Counted from the first letter of the stretch, positions 1 through 8,109 are shown. The stretch is 12,525 nt of DNA from RGIG8745 sp964554265 (GCA_964554265.1 CAZKOB010000108.1:1-12525), one strand, 5' to 3'. Numbers and translations are program-made. Notes: generated by a model from the sequence alone, not told the origin.

Positions 1-131
1 CCCCAATTGCTCCTATTCCGCAATTGGGGGAGCTTGCGACGGAGGAGTCTGTGAATACACCTGCAAAAAAACACTTGCAAGATTACCAATTTTTACAGGA
101 CTTCCTTAAACCGAACTCACGTTATATATAA
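1..131 (+). CDS. C-terminal end of an unidentified protein (truncated by window edge)
   Basis: An open frame enters from the left edge (first complete codon at 3) and ends at TAA 129-131, giving 42 residues. The first half (PIAPIPQLGELATEESVNTP) is proline- and acid-rich and is encoded by DNA with a perfect hairpin (1-10 with 20-29) and a repeat found again near 11.7-11.8 kb. The second half (KKHLQDYQFLQDFLKPNSRY) looks like ordinary helical protein. I do not recognise the family. The frame ends 162 bp before the next gene on the same strand, and a promoter-like element lies between them. It could also be a chance open frame across an intergenic repeat; the upstream sequence would settle this. 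Confidence 0.45.
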   Translation, partial: PIAPIPQLGELATEESVNTPAKKHLQDYQFLQDFLKPNSRYI

Positions 132-236
132 TAAAGGTCATTTTGCTGCCCATATATTCCATATTCAGAACAAGCGGCATCCAGTACAAGTAAGAAATAA
201 AACAAAGGGAAGGTCGCAAAATCAAGAAAATAATTG

Positions 237-245
237 TATTTTTGC
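237..245 (+). promoter_or_regulatory. Bacteroidota -7 promoter element before tsaC
   Basis: TATTTTTGC matches the Bacteroidota -7 consensus TAnnTTTG and lies about 50 bp before the tsaC start. No convincing -33 TTTG/TTG was found about 20 bp upstream, so the assignment rests on the -7 element and its position. Confidence 0.4.
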
Positions 246-293
246 ATCTCATAAAGAGAGATATACCCAACCTACCAATTAAGATAAAAAGAA

Positions 294-860
294 ATGTTAC
301 AGGACGAAGTAAGAAAAGCCGTAGAAGTGATGCGCAAAGGCGGTGTGATACTATATCCCACAGATACCGTGTGGGGCATAGGTTGCGACGCGACAAACGA
401 AGAAGCCGTGAAACGTGTGTACGAAATAAAGAAACGTGCAGACAGCAAGGCATTGATATGCCTTGTCGACTCAGAAGCCAGACTGACGCGATACGTAAGA
501 AATGTGGCAGAGGTGACATGGAACATGATAGAGCTGGCCACCAACCCACTGACCGTCATCTATGACAACGTATCAGGACTTGCGCCCAACTTGGTGGCAG
601 AAGACGGCAGTGCCGGCATACGTATCACCCGCGAAGAATTTTCCAAAGAATTGTGCTTCAGATTCCAAAAGCCTGTTGTATCGACAAGTGCAAACATCAG
701 CGGCGAACCTACAGCCATGACTTTCGATGAAATATCGGATGAGATAAAAAATGCCGCAGACTATGTGGTACGCTACAATCAGAGATGCAAGGAAAAGCAC
801 AAGCCTTCAAGCATCGTCAAGATAAATTCGAGCGGAGAATTTACCATCATAAGGGAATAG
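294..860 (+). CDS. tsaC: L-threonylcarbamoyladenylate synthase (YrdC/Sua5 family)
   Basis: Predicted to make threonylcarbamoyl-AMP from threonine, bicarbonate and ATP, the first step of the t6A37 modification of ANN-decoding tRNAs; cytoplasmic. The 188 residues match the single-domain YrdC form without the extra C-terminal Sua5 domain. Visible motifs are YPTDTVWGIG (21-30), the basic nucleotide-binding stretch KKRADSKAL (46-54), PLT (85-87), GIR (108-110), STSANISGEP (130-139) and PSSIV (171-175). ATG 294 is chosen because the family's N-terminal helix starts directly before the YPTDT motif; the bases before it are A-rich with no clear Shine-Dalgarno, as usual in Bacteroidota. It is the first gene of a same-strand cluster with the CLC gene and fmt. 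The tsaC/sua5 name follows domain architecture. Confidence 0.93.
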   Translation: MLQDEVRKAVEVMRKGGVILYPTDTVWGIGCDATNEEAVKRVYEIKKRADSKALICLVDSEARLTRYVRNVAEVTWNMIELATNPLTVIYDNVSGLAPNLVAEDGSAGIRITREEFSKELCFRFQKPVVSTSANISGEPTAMTFDEISDEIKNAADYVVRYNQRCKEKHKPSSIVKINSSGEFTIIRE

Positions 861-969
861 TCCACTCCTTACTGAAGAGGACAAGGCTGTACCGGCAGCA
901 CCGAGACTTTTCCGGATGTCAAGGGAGCGGACAAGGCTCCGGAACCATAAAAAACAAAAAGCTCTGACC

Positions 970-2787
970 ATGTTTTTGATGAACATCGCGCAAAGGCGCA
1001 AAGAAGTGAAGACGATACGTGCCATAACCCAATGGATAAAAGGCAATCGTTCGGAAAAGCAGATTGTGCTCATACTCAGTCTGTGTGTCGGAATATGCAC
1101 AGCCATAGCCGCATTCCTGCTCAAGACACTCGTCGAGGAAATACGAACCCTCCTGACTCAAGGATTTGACGCAAGCGAGACGAACGGACTTTACTTTTTA
1201 TATCCGGCAGTAGGCATATTGCTGACCTCGCTCTTCATACGCTACATAGTGAGAGACGACATAAGCCATGGAGTAACCAAGATTCTATATGCCATATCAA
1301 GGAAAAAAGCAAGAATAAAGCCACACAACCGCTGGACAAGCGTTGTGGCAAGCGCCATAACAATCGGATTCGGAGGTTCCGTCGGAGCAGAAGCGCCGAT
1401 AGTGCTTACAGGTTCCGCATTCGGTTCCGATTTCGGGAAACGCTTCCATCTCCCACCCAACACGGTAATGCTCCTTGTCGGATGCGGAGCCGCGGGGGCC
1501 GTGGCAGGCATCTTCAAAGCCCCCATTGCAGGACTGGTGTTCGTCCTTGAAGTGCTGATGCTCGACCTTACCATGTCTTCATTGCTTCCGCTGCTTGTGA
1601 CATGCATCACATCCGCCTGCGTATCGTATGCATTCTACGGAACGGAATCGATGTTTTCCTTTTATCTCGACAAGCAGTTCTCCATCGACATCATTCCGGG
1701 ATGCATACTGCTTGGTGTGTTCTGCGGACTCGTTTCCTTATATTTCACAAGAACAATGAACTGGTTTGAACGCATATTCGCGCGCTTGAAAAGCCGCTGG
1801 GTGAAATTCGTGCTCGGAGCAACGGTGCTCGGTGTACTCATATTCTTCTTTCCGGCCATGTATGGAGAGGGATACGATGTCATCACCCAACTGATGAACA
1901 ATGCAAGCGCTTCGGACATCATGCACAACACATTGTTCTACGGCAACGACAACAACCTGCTGATATATCTCGGCCTTGTACTCCTCTTCAAAGTGTTTGC
2001 CTCGACAGCCACAAACGGTGGAGGAGGATGCGGAGGAGTATTCGCCCCAAGCCTGTTTCTCGGATGCGTGGCAGGATTCATCTTTGCCAACGTCTGGGAC
2101 ACATCTCTGTCGCTGCAATCGGGCAACGACGGTTTCCTGTCGGCAAAGAACTGTTCACTCTATGGCATGGCAGGGCTTATGTCGGGAGTGATGCACGCTC
2201 CACTGACGGGCATATTCCTCATTGCCGAACTGACCGGAGGATACGGATTGTTCGTTCCGCTGATGATTGTATCGGTAGTGTCATATCTCACCATCAATGT
2301 GTTTGAACCGCACAGCATATATGCCATGCGTCTTGCGCGCAAAGGCGAACTGATAACCCACGACAAGGACAATGCAATCCTCACCTTGCTCAACATACAT
2401 TCTGTCATAGAGAAAGATTTCAAGCAAGTGACTCCGGACATCGATCTGGGAAAGTTCGTCAACGTGATAGCCAAGTCGCACAGGAACCTGTTTCCGGTAG
2501 TAGACAAAACAGGGCATCTGATCGGGGTGATAAGCCTCGATGCCGTACGCCACGTCATGTTCCGCCAGGAACTTTACCACAGGTATAATGCGGGCATGTT
2601 CATGAAAGAGCCGCCGGCCGTACTCTCCATATCAGACACCCTGAAAGTGGCAACGGCAAAGTTTGACGAAACGCATGCATGGAACCTGCCTGTCGTGGAC
2701 GAAGAGAACAGATTCATCGGATTTATCTCACGCTCGGGACTGTTCAACTCCTACCGACAGACGTTGGTCAATTTTACTTCCGACTAA
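970..2787 (+). CDS. CLC-family chloride channel/transporter with C-terminal CBS pair
   Basis: An integral inner-membrane CLC protein. With ATG 970 it has 605 residues: the CLC membrane core to about residue 460, then two CBS domains (about 477-598) expected to bind adenine nucleotides. Core signatures are GAEAP (139-143), equivalent to GREGP with gating Glu141; GGVFAP (355-360), the GxFxP motif; and Tyr451 at the ion-coordinating tyrosine position. The segment FVLEV (191-195) aligns with the E. coli ClcA stretch around Glu202-Glu203 and places Val195 where transporters carry the proton glutamate. The canonical GSGIP motif is also weak (ISHGV). An in-frame ATG at 916 would add 18 basic residues; I prefer 970 because its upstream bases are A-rich and the added peptide does not look like CLC. 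It lies 109 bp after tsaC and 79 bp before fmt, probably co-transcribed. Confidence 0.9.
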   Translation: MFLMNIAQRRKEVKTIRAITQWIKGNRSEKQIVLILSLCVGICTAIAAFLLKTLVEEIRTLLTQGFDASETNGLYFLYPAVGILLTSLFIRYIVRDDISHGVTKILYAISRKKARIKPHNRWTSVVASAITIGFGGSVGAEAPIVLTGSAFGSDFGKRFHLPPNTVMLLVGCGAAGAVAGIFKAPIAGLVFVLEVLMLDLTMSSLLPLLVTCITSACVSYAFYGTESMFSFYLDKQFSIDIIPGCILLGVFCGLVSLYFTRTMNWFERIFARLKSRWVKFVLGATVLGVLIFFFPAMYGEGYDVITQLMNNASASDIMHNTLFYGNDNNLLIYLGLVLLFKVFASTATNGGGGCGGVFAPSLFLGCVAGFIFANVWDTSLSLQSGNDGFLSAKNCSLYGMAGLMSGVMHAPLTGIFLIAELTGGYGLFVPLMIVSVVSYLTINVFEPHSIYAMRLARKGELITHDKDNAILTLLNIHSVIEKDFKQVTPDIDLGKFVNVIAKSHRNLFPVVDKTGHLIGVISLDAVRHVMFRQELYHRYNAGMFMKEPPAVLSISDTLKVATAKFDETHAWNLPVVDEENRFIGFISRSGLFNSYRQTLVNFTSD

Positions 2788-2866
2788 AAATCCTGCATGG
2801 CAAGAGGAACAAGCATAAATTATCAGACACACACAGGACAAAGATAACCATACAAAACATCACACA

Positions 2867-3850
2867 ATGACCAAAGAAGAACTCAGAATCGTATATATGG
2901 GAACTCCCGACTTCGCCGTAGAAAGCCTTAAATGCCTTGTAGAAGGAGGATACAATGTGGTAGGGGTCATCACAATGCCGGACAAACCGATGGGGAGGCA
3001 TGGAAGTGTGCTCCAACCAAGTCCGGTAAAGCAATATGCACAGGAGAAAGGCCTGAAAATCATGCAACCGGCAAAATTGAAAGACGAAGCGTTTGTTGAA
3101 GAACTGCGGTCGCTGCATGCAGACCTGCAGATTGTAGTGGCATTCAGAATGCTTCCGGAAGTGGTATGGAACATGCCGCGTCTCGGAACATTCAATCTAC
3201 ACGCCTCTCTGCTTCCGCAATACCGGGGCGCGGCACCTATCAACTGGGCTGTCATCAATGGGGACAAGGAAACAGGAATCACCACATTCTTCTTGAAACA
3301 TGAGATCGATACGGGAGAAGTGATACAGCAGGTAAAGGTGCCGATAGAGGAAACGGACAATGTCGGTGATGTTCACGACAAACTGATGATGCTCGGAGGC
3401 AGACTGGTGACAGAGACTGTAGACAACATCATAGCCGGAACCGTCAAGCCTATAGAACAAAAGGACATGGTAGCAGACGGCACAGAACTGCGTCCGGCTC
3501 CAAAAATATTCCATGAAACATGCCGCATGGACTGGAAAGAGAAGAACACCAAACAGCTCTATGACTTTGTGCGCGGCTTAAGCCCCTATCCTGCTGCATG
3601 GACAGAAATGGAATGCGGAGGAAAGCGTATCGCCGTGAAAATCTTTGAAACAGAGAAAAATGCCAACGAACCCGGTGCACATCTGCCTCAACCGGGAACA
3701 ATCGTGACTGACGGGAAAAATATGCTGAAGGTTGCAACCACAGACGGATATCTGAAAATAAAGACACTGCAAGTGGCTGGAAAAAAGAGAATGCACATAT
3801 CAGACTTCCTCAGAGGCTTCAAATGCGAAGAAGGAATGGCATTCTGTTAA
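2867..3850 (+). CDS. fmt: methionyl-tRNA formyltransferase
   Basis: Transfers a formyl group from 10-formyltetrahydrofolate to Met-tRNAfMet before translation initiation; cytoplasmic. Its 327 residues are close to the family norm. The N-terminal catalytic domain begins with IVYMGTPDFAVESL (8-21). The active-site triad is visible as Asn110 and His112 in FNLHASLLPQYRGAAPINW (109-127) and Asp148 in HEIDTG (145-150). The C-terminal OB-like tRNA-binding domain starts around residue 210 (PAPKI, then the LSPYPAAW stretch near 238-245). The start is fixed by the short lead before the Rossmann-like first strand. It is the last gene of the tsaC-CLC-fmt cluster; no strong terminator follows, and a separate promoter-like element lies before the next gene. 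Confidence 0.96.
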   Translation: MTKEELRIVYMGTPDFAVESLKCLVEGGYNVVGVITMPDKPMGRHGSVLQPSPVKQYAQEKGLKIMQPAKLKDEAFVEELRSLHADLQIVVAFRMLPEVVWNMPRLGTFNLHASLLPQYRGAAPINWAVINGDKETGITTFFLKHEIDTGEVIQQVKVPIEETDNVGDVHDKLMMLGGRLVTETVDNIIAGTVKPIEQKDMVADGTELRPAPKIFHETCRMDWKEKNTKQLYDFVRGLSPYPAAWTEMECGGKRIAVKIFETEKNANEPGAHLPQPGTIVTDGKNMLKVATTDGYLKIKTLQVAGKKRMHISDFLRGFKCEEGMAFC

Positions 3851-3909
3851 AAAAGGCAAGACCGACAAACAAAATCACCAATGTTGTTGGCTTTTTGCCG
3901 AAGAATAGT

Positions 3910-3918
3910 TTAATTTGC
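3910..3918 (+). promoter_or_regulatory. probable -7 promoter element of the 3994 sigma gene
   Basis: TTAATTTGC differs at one position from TAnnTTTGC. A TTG at 3887-3889 lies 20 bp upstream as a possible -33 element. The inferred transcript would start near 3924, leaving a leader of about 70 nt before ATG 3994. Confidence 0.4.
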
Positions 3919-3943
3919 AGTGCAAAAACGAATTATTAACGAA

Positions 3944-3975
3944 AAACATTACGCCTATAGAGAGAAACATTACGC
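3944..3975 (+). repeat. 11-bp direct repeat pair in the sigma-gene leader
   Basis: AAACATTACGC occurs exactly at 3944-3954 and 3965-3975, start-to-start distance 21 bp (two helical turns). The pair sits between the inferred promoter and the sigma-gene start. The spacing suits two protein subunits bound on one DNA face, or a duplicated leader segment; neither is shown. Confidence 0.6.
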
Positions 3976-3993
3976 TAACCAAAAACAAGCATA

Positions 3994-4587
3994 ATGGAGA
4001 AAATAAATGAACTGACCGATGAAAGATTGGTTCAATTGTATATTGAAGGCAACAACTGCGCCTTCGACATCTTATTGAAACGGTACGAAAGTAAGATATT
4101 CACATATATCGTATACTCCGTACACAATCAGGAGGTGGCGGAAGATTTGTTTCAGGACGCCTTTGTGCGTATCATCACAACGCTGCGCAGTAAGCGTTAC
4201 ACAGAAAATGGGAAGTTCTCTCAATGGGCTATGCGCATAGTGCATAATCTGATTATAGACTATTACCGTCAATGCAAAGGCGAAAACACAATTTCAAATG
4301 ACAGTACGGAAATCGACATCTTGAACGATGCGTCACTTGTCACAGACGACAACATCGAGAAGCAGATGATTGACCAACAGACGCTGATGGAAGTGAAGAG
4401 CCTTATCCGCATGCTTCCTGAAAATCAAAAGGAGATTGTACTTATGAGGTTCTACAAAGAACTGAGTTTCAAAGAGATTGCCCAAAAGACAGGTGTAAGC
4501 ATCAACACTGCATTGGGACGCATGAGGTATGCACTTATCAACCTGCGGAAGATGGCGGAAAACAATGACATATATCTTGCATGTTAA
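3994..4587 (+). CDS. stand-alone ECF sigma-70 family RNA polymerase factor
   Basis: A 197-residue cytoplasmic promoter-recognition subunit with only sigma regions 2 and 4. Region 2 spans about 25-92 (AFDILLKRY; VAEDLFQDAFVRI at 48-60; WAMRIVHNLIIDYYRQ at 78-93). The acidic linker covers about 95-125. Region 4 spans about 130-186 and contains the DNA-binding helix-turn-helix LSFKEIAQKTGVSINTALG (157-175). ENTISND in the linker and the NTALGRMRYA stretch resemble a conserved Bacteroidales ECF factor that I know as widespread and not paired with an anti-sigma gene; that comparison is from memory. Here too no anti-sigma or FecR-like gene follows, and two hairpins end the unit within 100 bp. Its target genes cannot be told from the sequence. 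Confidence 0.92.
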   Translation: MEKINELTDERLVQLYIEGNNCAFDILLKRYESKIFTYIVYSVHNQEVAEDLFQDAFVRIITTLRSKRYTENGKFSQWAMRIVHNLIIDYYRQCKGENTISNDSTEIDILNDASLVTDDNIEKQMIDQQTLMEVKSLIRMLPENQKEIVLMRFYKELSFKEIAQKTGVSINTALGRMRYALINLRKMAENNDIYLAC

Positions 4588-4611
4588 GGTGATAATCGTT
4601 AAACATATTTC

Positions 4612-4645
4612 ATTGGCTAAAACAACAAAAGCCAATAGCTTTTTC
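4612..4645 (+). terminator. weak terminator-like hairpin after the sigma gene
   Basis: ATTGGCT (4612-4618) pairs with AGCCAAT (4630-4636) around an 11-nt A-rich loop, followed by AGCTTTTTC. The 7-bp stem is AT-rich and the T-run starts 3 nt late. Confidence 0.5.
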
Positions 4646-4656
4646 ATAATGTATGG

Positions 4657-4690
4657 AGGCAGAGAATCGTGAGGTGCTCTGCCTTTTTTC
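4657..4690 (+). terminator. rho-independent terminator
   Basis: AGGCAGAG (4657-4664) pairs perfectly with CTCTGCCT (4677-4684) over a 12-nt loop and runs straight into a T-tract. It is the stronger of two consecutive hairpins ending the 3994-4587 sigma-gene unit. Confidence 0.8.
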
Positions 4691-4697
4691 TTGCCTT

Positions 4698-4763
4698 TGC
4701 GTAAACAATGCGTAAACAAACTGTTTGGGTTGGCCGTATTTTGAGTTGACCATGTTTACGCAT
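4698..4763 (+). repeat. GCGTAAACA repeat cluster (two direct, one inverted)
   Basis: TGCGTAAACA at 4698-4707 is followed directly by ATGCGTAAACA at 4708-4718; the same 11-mer appears inverted as TGTTTACGCAT at 4753-4763. The second and third copies enclose 34 bp. The arrangement resembles a protein-binding or tyrosine-recombinase core-type site, but no recombinase gene is present in the window. Confidence 0.5.
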
Positions 4764-4975
4764 AGAAATTCTATGAAACTCCATGCTTATCCTATAACAT
4801 ACTCATTAAGATGTGTTGTTGTTAGTTTGACGATACTTGACCCACGAAGCCTCTGCTCAGACATGCTTTTTGAAACAGTATCCTTGAATTGTGATGGATG
4901 GGAAAAATGATGGTGAAGAATTTGTACTGACTTGGATATACACCTTCCCGCTCACTTGCTTTACAGTCCGTCTTT
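4764..4975. other. gene-less spacer between two converging units
   Basis: Together with the terminators and repeats from 4588 onward this forms a 388-bp gap between the plus-strand sigma gene and the 3' end of the minus-strand regulator gene. I see no RNA gene, no clear minus-strand terminator and no coding signal. A 52-codon frame (4752-4910) has no family resemblance. Confidence 0.5.
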
Positions 4976-7855
4976 TTATTTCCTGTTTATACCTTCACGA
5001 TTCAAATATTCGTTGGGTGTACAGCCTTCAAATTTCTTGAATGCGGCAAAGAAGGTGGAACGCTTGAAACCGCACATTTCCGATATGGCAGTGACAGTAT
5101 ATTGGTTGTATTTTTCGTCTCTGACCATTCGCTTAAAATCCTTAATGCGGTATGAGTTGATGAAATCAAAGAAATTCGTTTTTGCATATTGGTTGAACAT
5201 CTGGGACAGTTTGGTTGGAATACTGTCAACAGCTGTTGCTATGTCTGTGATGCGGATAGAGGAGTTGGTGTACACTTTCTCTTTTGAGACATAGGCCTGC
5301 ACTTTGTTGTATAGTTCTGTGTATTCGTTCTGTGTGAGTCTTGACTTCTGATAGAGCAGTTGCATTTTTGCTTCCTGTTCTTCTTGCTTTTTCTTTTCTT
5401 CTTCGCGCTTATGTTGCTCGACAGCCCTTGTGGCCGCAATCTCCATTTCCACTTTGTGCTTATGCCGTATTGTGAGTTTCAGTTTGGTCTGACGGTTTCT
5501 CATCTTGATAAGTTTTTTTATGAAAAGGAGTAGTGTTATTGTCATGACGATTTCGGCAATGAAAAGAAATGATGGCATGACATCTATATGGTACACTGTG
5601 GCTGTGGATGCATATCCTGAAATACGAATCTTCAGTTTGTGGCTTCCCGGCGAAAGATTGCCGATTGTGAACGGAGTGCCGTCTGTACATGAATTGTAAT
5701 CTCCGTTGTCAATGCACCATTCGTAATACCTTCCTCTGGTTTTCCCGTAGTTTAGCAGCAGTGGTATGATGGAGAGCTTCTGACTGAAAAAGTTCCATGT
5801 TATCGTAATCCTGTTCTTTTCCATCAGAGACAGGGTTGTAGCCGTTCCTGTATCGCGTCCCTCCACGGATATGCGGTCGATGACGATTTTCCATTTGGGC
5901 TTTTCCGTAAGAGAAACCAATTGTGGGGAAGTGGCATAAATCAGTCCGCGACTGTTTCCGAACCATAGTGTGCCGTTGTCGGTGAGTTGGTATTCCTGTT
6001 GGTTGAAGCGTAGTGAAGGCAGATTGTGGGTTTCGTTGAACTGGTAATAATGCTCCATTTCTTTATCGAACAGGAACAGCCCCTTGTCTGCCCCCATCCA
6101 ATATTGACTGTCAATTTCTGCGATGAATGCCACATTGCCGAGGTTCAGACGATTGTATATGTTGAGTTCTTCGTATGAACTTAAATCCGAACGGCTGCGA
6201 TAGACGGAAGTTTCGGAAAAGGCTATCACATCGCCGTTGCTGCATAAGGTGAAATGCAGGTTGGGTTCTTCGTTGAAGAACTTCTTTGGGAATTCGGTTG
6301 ACTGTATTGTCTGTAGTAAAGGATCATATATAGACAGTCGCGTGATGGAACTTATCCAGGCTTTTCCTGTTTTGTCAAACAATATATCCGAGAGATACAC
6401 ATCAGGAAGACCGGAGTTGCGACTGTTGAAATGGTGGGTTACATTGAACTGTTCGTCAAGTATGAGCACTCCCATGTTGCTGATGGCAAAAAGGTGGTGC
6501 CCGTCCGGAGTCGGGCATATTTTGCTGAAGTTGCCGCTGCGCAGAGCCTCATGACCATTCAAGTGTTGAAGTTCGAGGGACTGAGGGTTGAGAATACTTA
6601 AGCCGCATTCGTAATTGGCTATGACAAAATGTCCGCTGAAAAATTTTATGTTGGTGACGATGTTTCCTCCTATTTGATCTGCATTGTAATAGCGTACTAT
6701 GTCGCGGTCTTCCGACACGAAATACAGGCCGTTGCGTGTTCCTATGGCGATTTCGCCGTTGTAGATGCAGAAACTGCGCACCTGTAGTCCTCTGGTGTCA
6801 AAGTCTTTGTATCGGTAAACCGAGAATTTTGGGGAGCAATGATAGTCGTGACAGAATCCTTCAAGGTAGAAACCGAACCAGTTTATATTTGTCTCGTTGT
6901 CGTGCCAATACGTATATATGGCATCAGTGGGAAGCTGTTTGGTTCCTGATGTGGAATGATATTCCGAGATGATGCTGTCTGTGTCTGTATTTATTGTGTA
7001 TGCTCCGTTGCCGTTTGTTGCAACATAGAGATTGCCGTTGCCGTCGGTATGCAGGTCGGCTATGACATTGGAATGTATGTCTACATAACGCGAAGTTTCA
7101 CCGGATTGAGGATCGAAAAAAAGCAGGCCGCTGTTGTTGGTGCCAATATAGAGCTTGTTGTTTATCAGGCAAATCTTGCCGAGGTATCCCGTCAGTATGG
7201 ATTTGCTGACATTATACTTCTGCATCTTTCTGCTTTGTGGATAGAAATGTATGATACGCTCGTTGGTGCACAGCCATGCTCCTGATTTGCCGTCTGAAAC
7301 AATATCGTTGATGGCATTTCCGCGAGAAATGACACTGCTTTCTATGGTGACGTTGTCCGCAGCTTCTTCATCCTTGTATATATATAGTCCGTGATTGCTT
7401 CCTATGAGCAGGACTTCGTTTACGAGGCAGAGAGCATTGACATAGTTTATATCTTTACATATCCGTTTGCACTCCAGATTTTGCTTGTCCACCTTGTAAA
7501 GTCCGTTTCTCATTCCTGCAATGATACTTCCGTCGGGAAGTTCTATGATGTCATAAACGGAGTTGTGATATTTGGTACAGTCCGTATTGAAGTTTATCAA
7601 TGTGTGTCCGTTGTAGCAGCTTATGCCGTTATTGGTGCCCAGCCAGATGAGGCCGTGGCTGTCTTTGAAAATTTTGAATACGGTCTCTCCTTTCATGCCG
7701 TCCAGCGAAGTTATCTGCTTCAGTTCGTCTTCTGCTTTTATGGATGGATGGTCATACTTACAGAGGCTGTCGGCCTGACTGTTTGCCGCAATGCCGGAGA
7801 ACAAAAGGAGTATTGCCGACGCTATATGTATGATGAATGATGGGATTTGATTCAT
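4976..7855 (-). CDS. membrane sensor-regulator: propeller, Y_Y_Y and AraC domains, no histidine kinase
   Basis: A 959-residue predicted inner-membrane protein. Order: signal or anchor sequence (1-28); a large periplasmic region of two-component-regulator propeller repeats (about 50-645; strands such as GLIWLGTNNGISCYNG at 68-83 and KLYIGTNNSGLLFFDP at 234-249); a Y_Y_Y-like beta domain (about 655-760, with RYYEWCIDNGDY at 709-720 and NLSPGSHKLKIR at 733-744); one membrane helix (about 762-781); a charged coiled coil rich in Lys, Glu and Gln (about 795-840); and a C-terminal AraC/XylS DNA-binding domain (about 845-955; second helix-turn-helix around AISEMCGFKRSTFFAAFKK, 923-941). Bacteroides hybrid two-component systems share the outer domains but have kinase and receiver domains between membrane and AraC; both are absent here. 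Ligand sensing probably passes straight to the DNA-binding domain. No SusC/SusD or glycoside hydrolase genes lie nearby, so the ligand is unknown. Confidence 0.9.
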   Translation of the reverse strand: MNQIPSFIIHIASAILLLFSGIAANSQADSLCKYDHPSIKAEDELKQITSLDGMKGETVFKIFKDSHGLIWLGTNNGISCYNGHTLINFNTDCTKYHNSVYDIIELPDGSIIAGMRNGLYKVDKQNLECKRICKDINYVNALCLVNEVLLIGSNHGLYIYKDEEAADNVTIESSVISRGNAINDIVSDGKSGAWLCTNERIIHFYPQSRKMQKYNVSKSILTGYLGKICLINNKLYIGTNNSGLLFFDPQSGETSRYVDIHSNVIADLHTDGNGNLYVATNGNGAYTINTDTDSIISEYHSTSGTKQLPTDAIYTYWHDNETNINWFGFYLEGFCHDYHCSPKFSVYRYKDFDTRGLQVRSFCIYNGEIAIGTRNGLYFVSEDRDIVRYYNADQIGGNIVTNIKFFSGHFVIANYECGLSILNPQSLELQHLNGHEALRSGNFSKICPTPDGHHLFAISNMGVLILDEQFNVTHHFNSRNSGLPDVYLSDILFDKTGKAWISSITRLSIYDPLLQTIQSTEFPKKFFNEEPNLHFTLCSNGDVIAFSETSVYRSRSDLSSYEELNIYNRLNLGNVAFIAEIDSQYWMGADKGLFLFDKEMEHYYQFNETHNLPSLRFNQQEYQLTDNGTLWFGNSRGLIYATSPQLVSLTEKPKWKIVIDRISVEGRDTGTATTLSLMEKNRITITWNFFSQKLSIIPLLLNYGKTRGRYYEWCIDNGDYNSCTDGTPFTIGNLSPGSHKLKIRISGYASTATVYHIDVMPSFLFIAEIVMTITLLLFIKKLIKMRNRQTKLKLTIRHKHKVEMEIAATRAVEQHKREEEKKKQEEQEAKMQLLYQKSRLTQNEYTELYNKVQAYVSKEKVYTNSSIRITDIATAVDSIPTKLSQMFNQYAKTNFFDFINSYRIKDFKRMVRDEKYNQYTVTAISEMCGFKRSTFFAAFKKFEGCTPNEYLNREGINRK

Positions 7856-7885
7856 TATGTTTCTCTGATCTGTTGGGTTGGCCGG

Positions 7886-7918
7886 ACAAATATAATTTTT
7901 ATTTCCTTCTTATGCAAG
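7886..7918 (-). promoter_or_regulatory. promoter of the membrane sensor-regulator gene
   Basis: On the minus strand, TATATTTGT (plus coordinates 7886-7894) matches TAnnTTTG perfectly. CTTG (7915-7918) lies 20 bp upstream as a -33 element. The leader before the ATG at 7855 is about 25 nt. Confidence 0.6.
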
Positions 7919-8109
7919 ATTCGTCTGTTTTTGTTAGGAGTATCCTTGATAGGGTTGAGTGGCATTTTACAGTCTGTCTAATTTTCATGGACTTTTTTGA
8001 TTGTGAGTCTAATTTACATATAATCAGTTTATTATATACTTTTTGCTCCGAGTGAATTTGTGCGTATGATAAAGGGCGAAAAAGGTTTTATGATTAAATC
8101 GGAAGTGCA

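Noticed and set aside
1242..1610. Long minus frames opposite the CLC gene
   Set aside because: They are shadows of a well-supported membrane protein gene with clear motifs on the plus strand.
3851..3900. Possible terminator after fmt
   Set aside because: The GGCAA and TTGCC segments are short, far apart and not followed by a usable T-run.
4725..4910. Plus frame of up to 61 codons in the spacer before the sensor-regulator gene
   Set aside because: It starts at a rare start codon inside a repeat cluster, has no promoter or family resemblance, and lies in a gap between converging genes.
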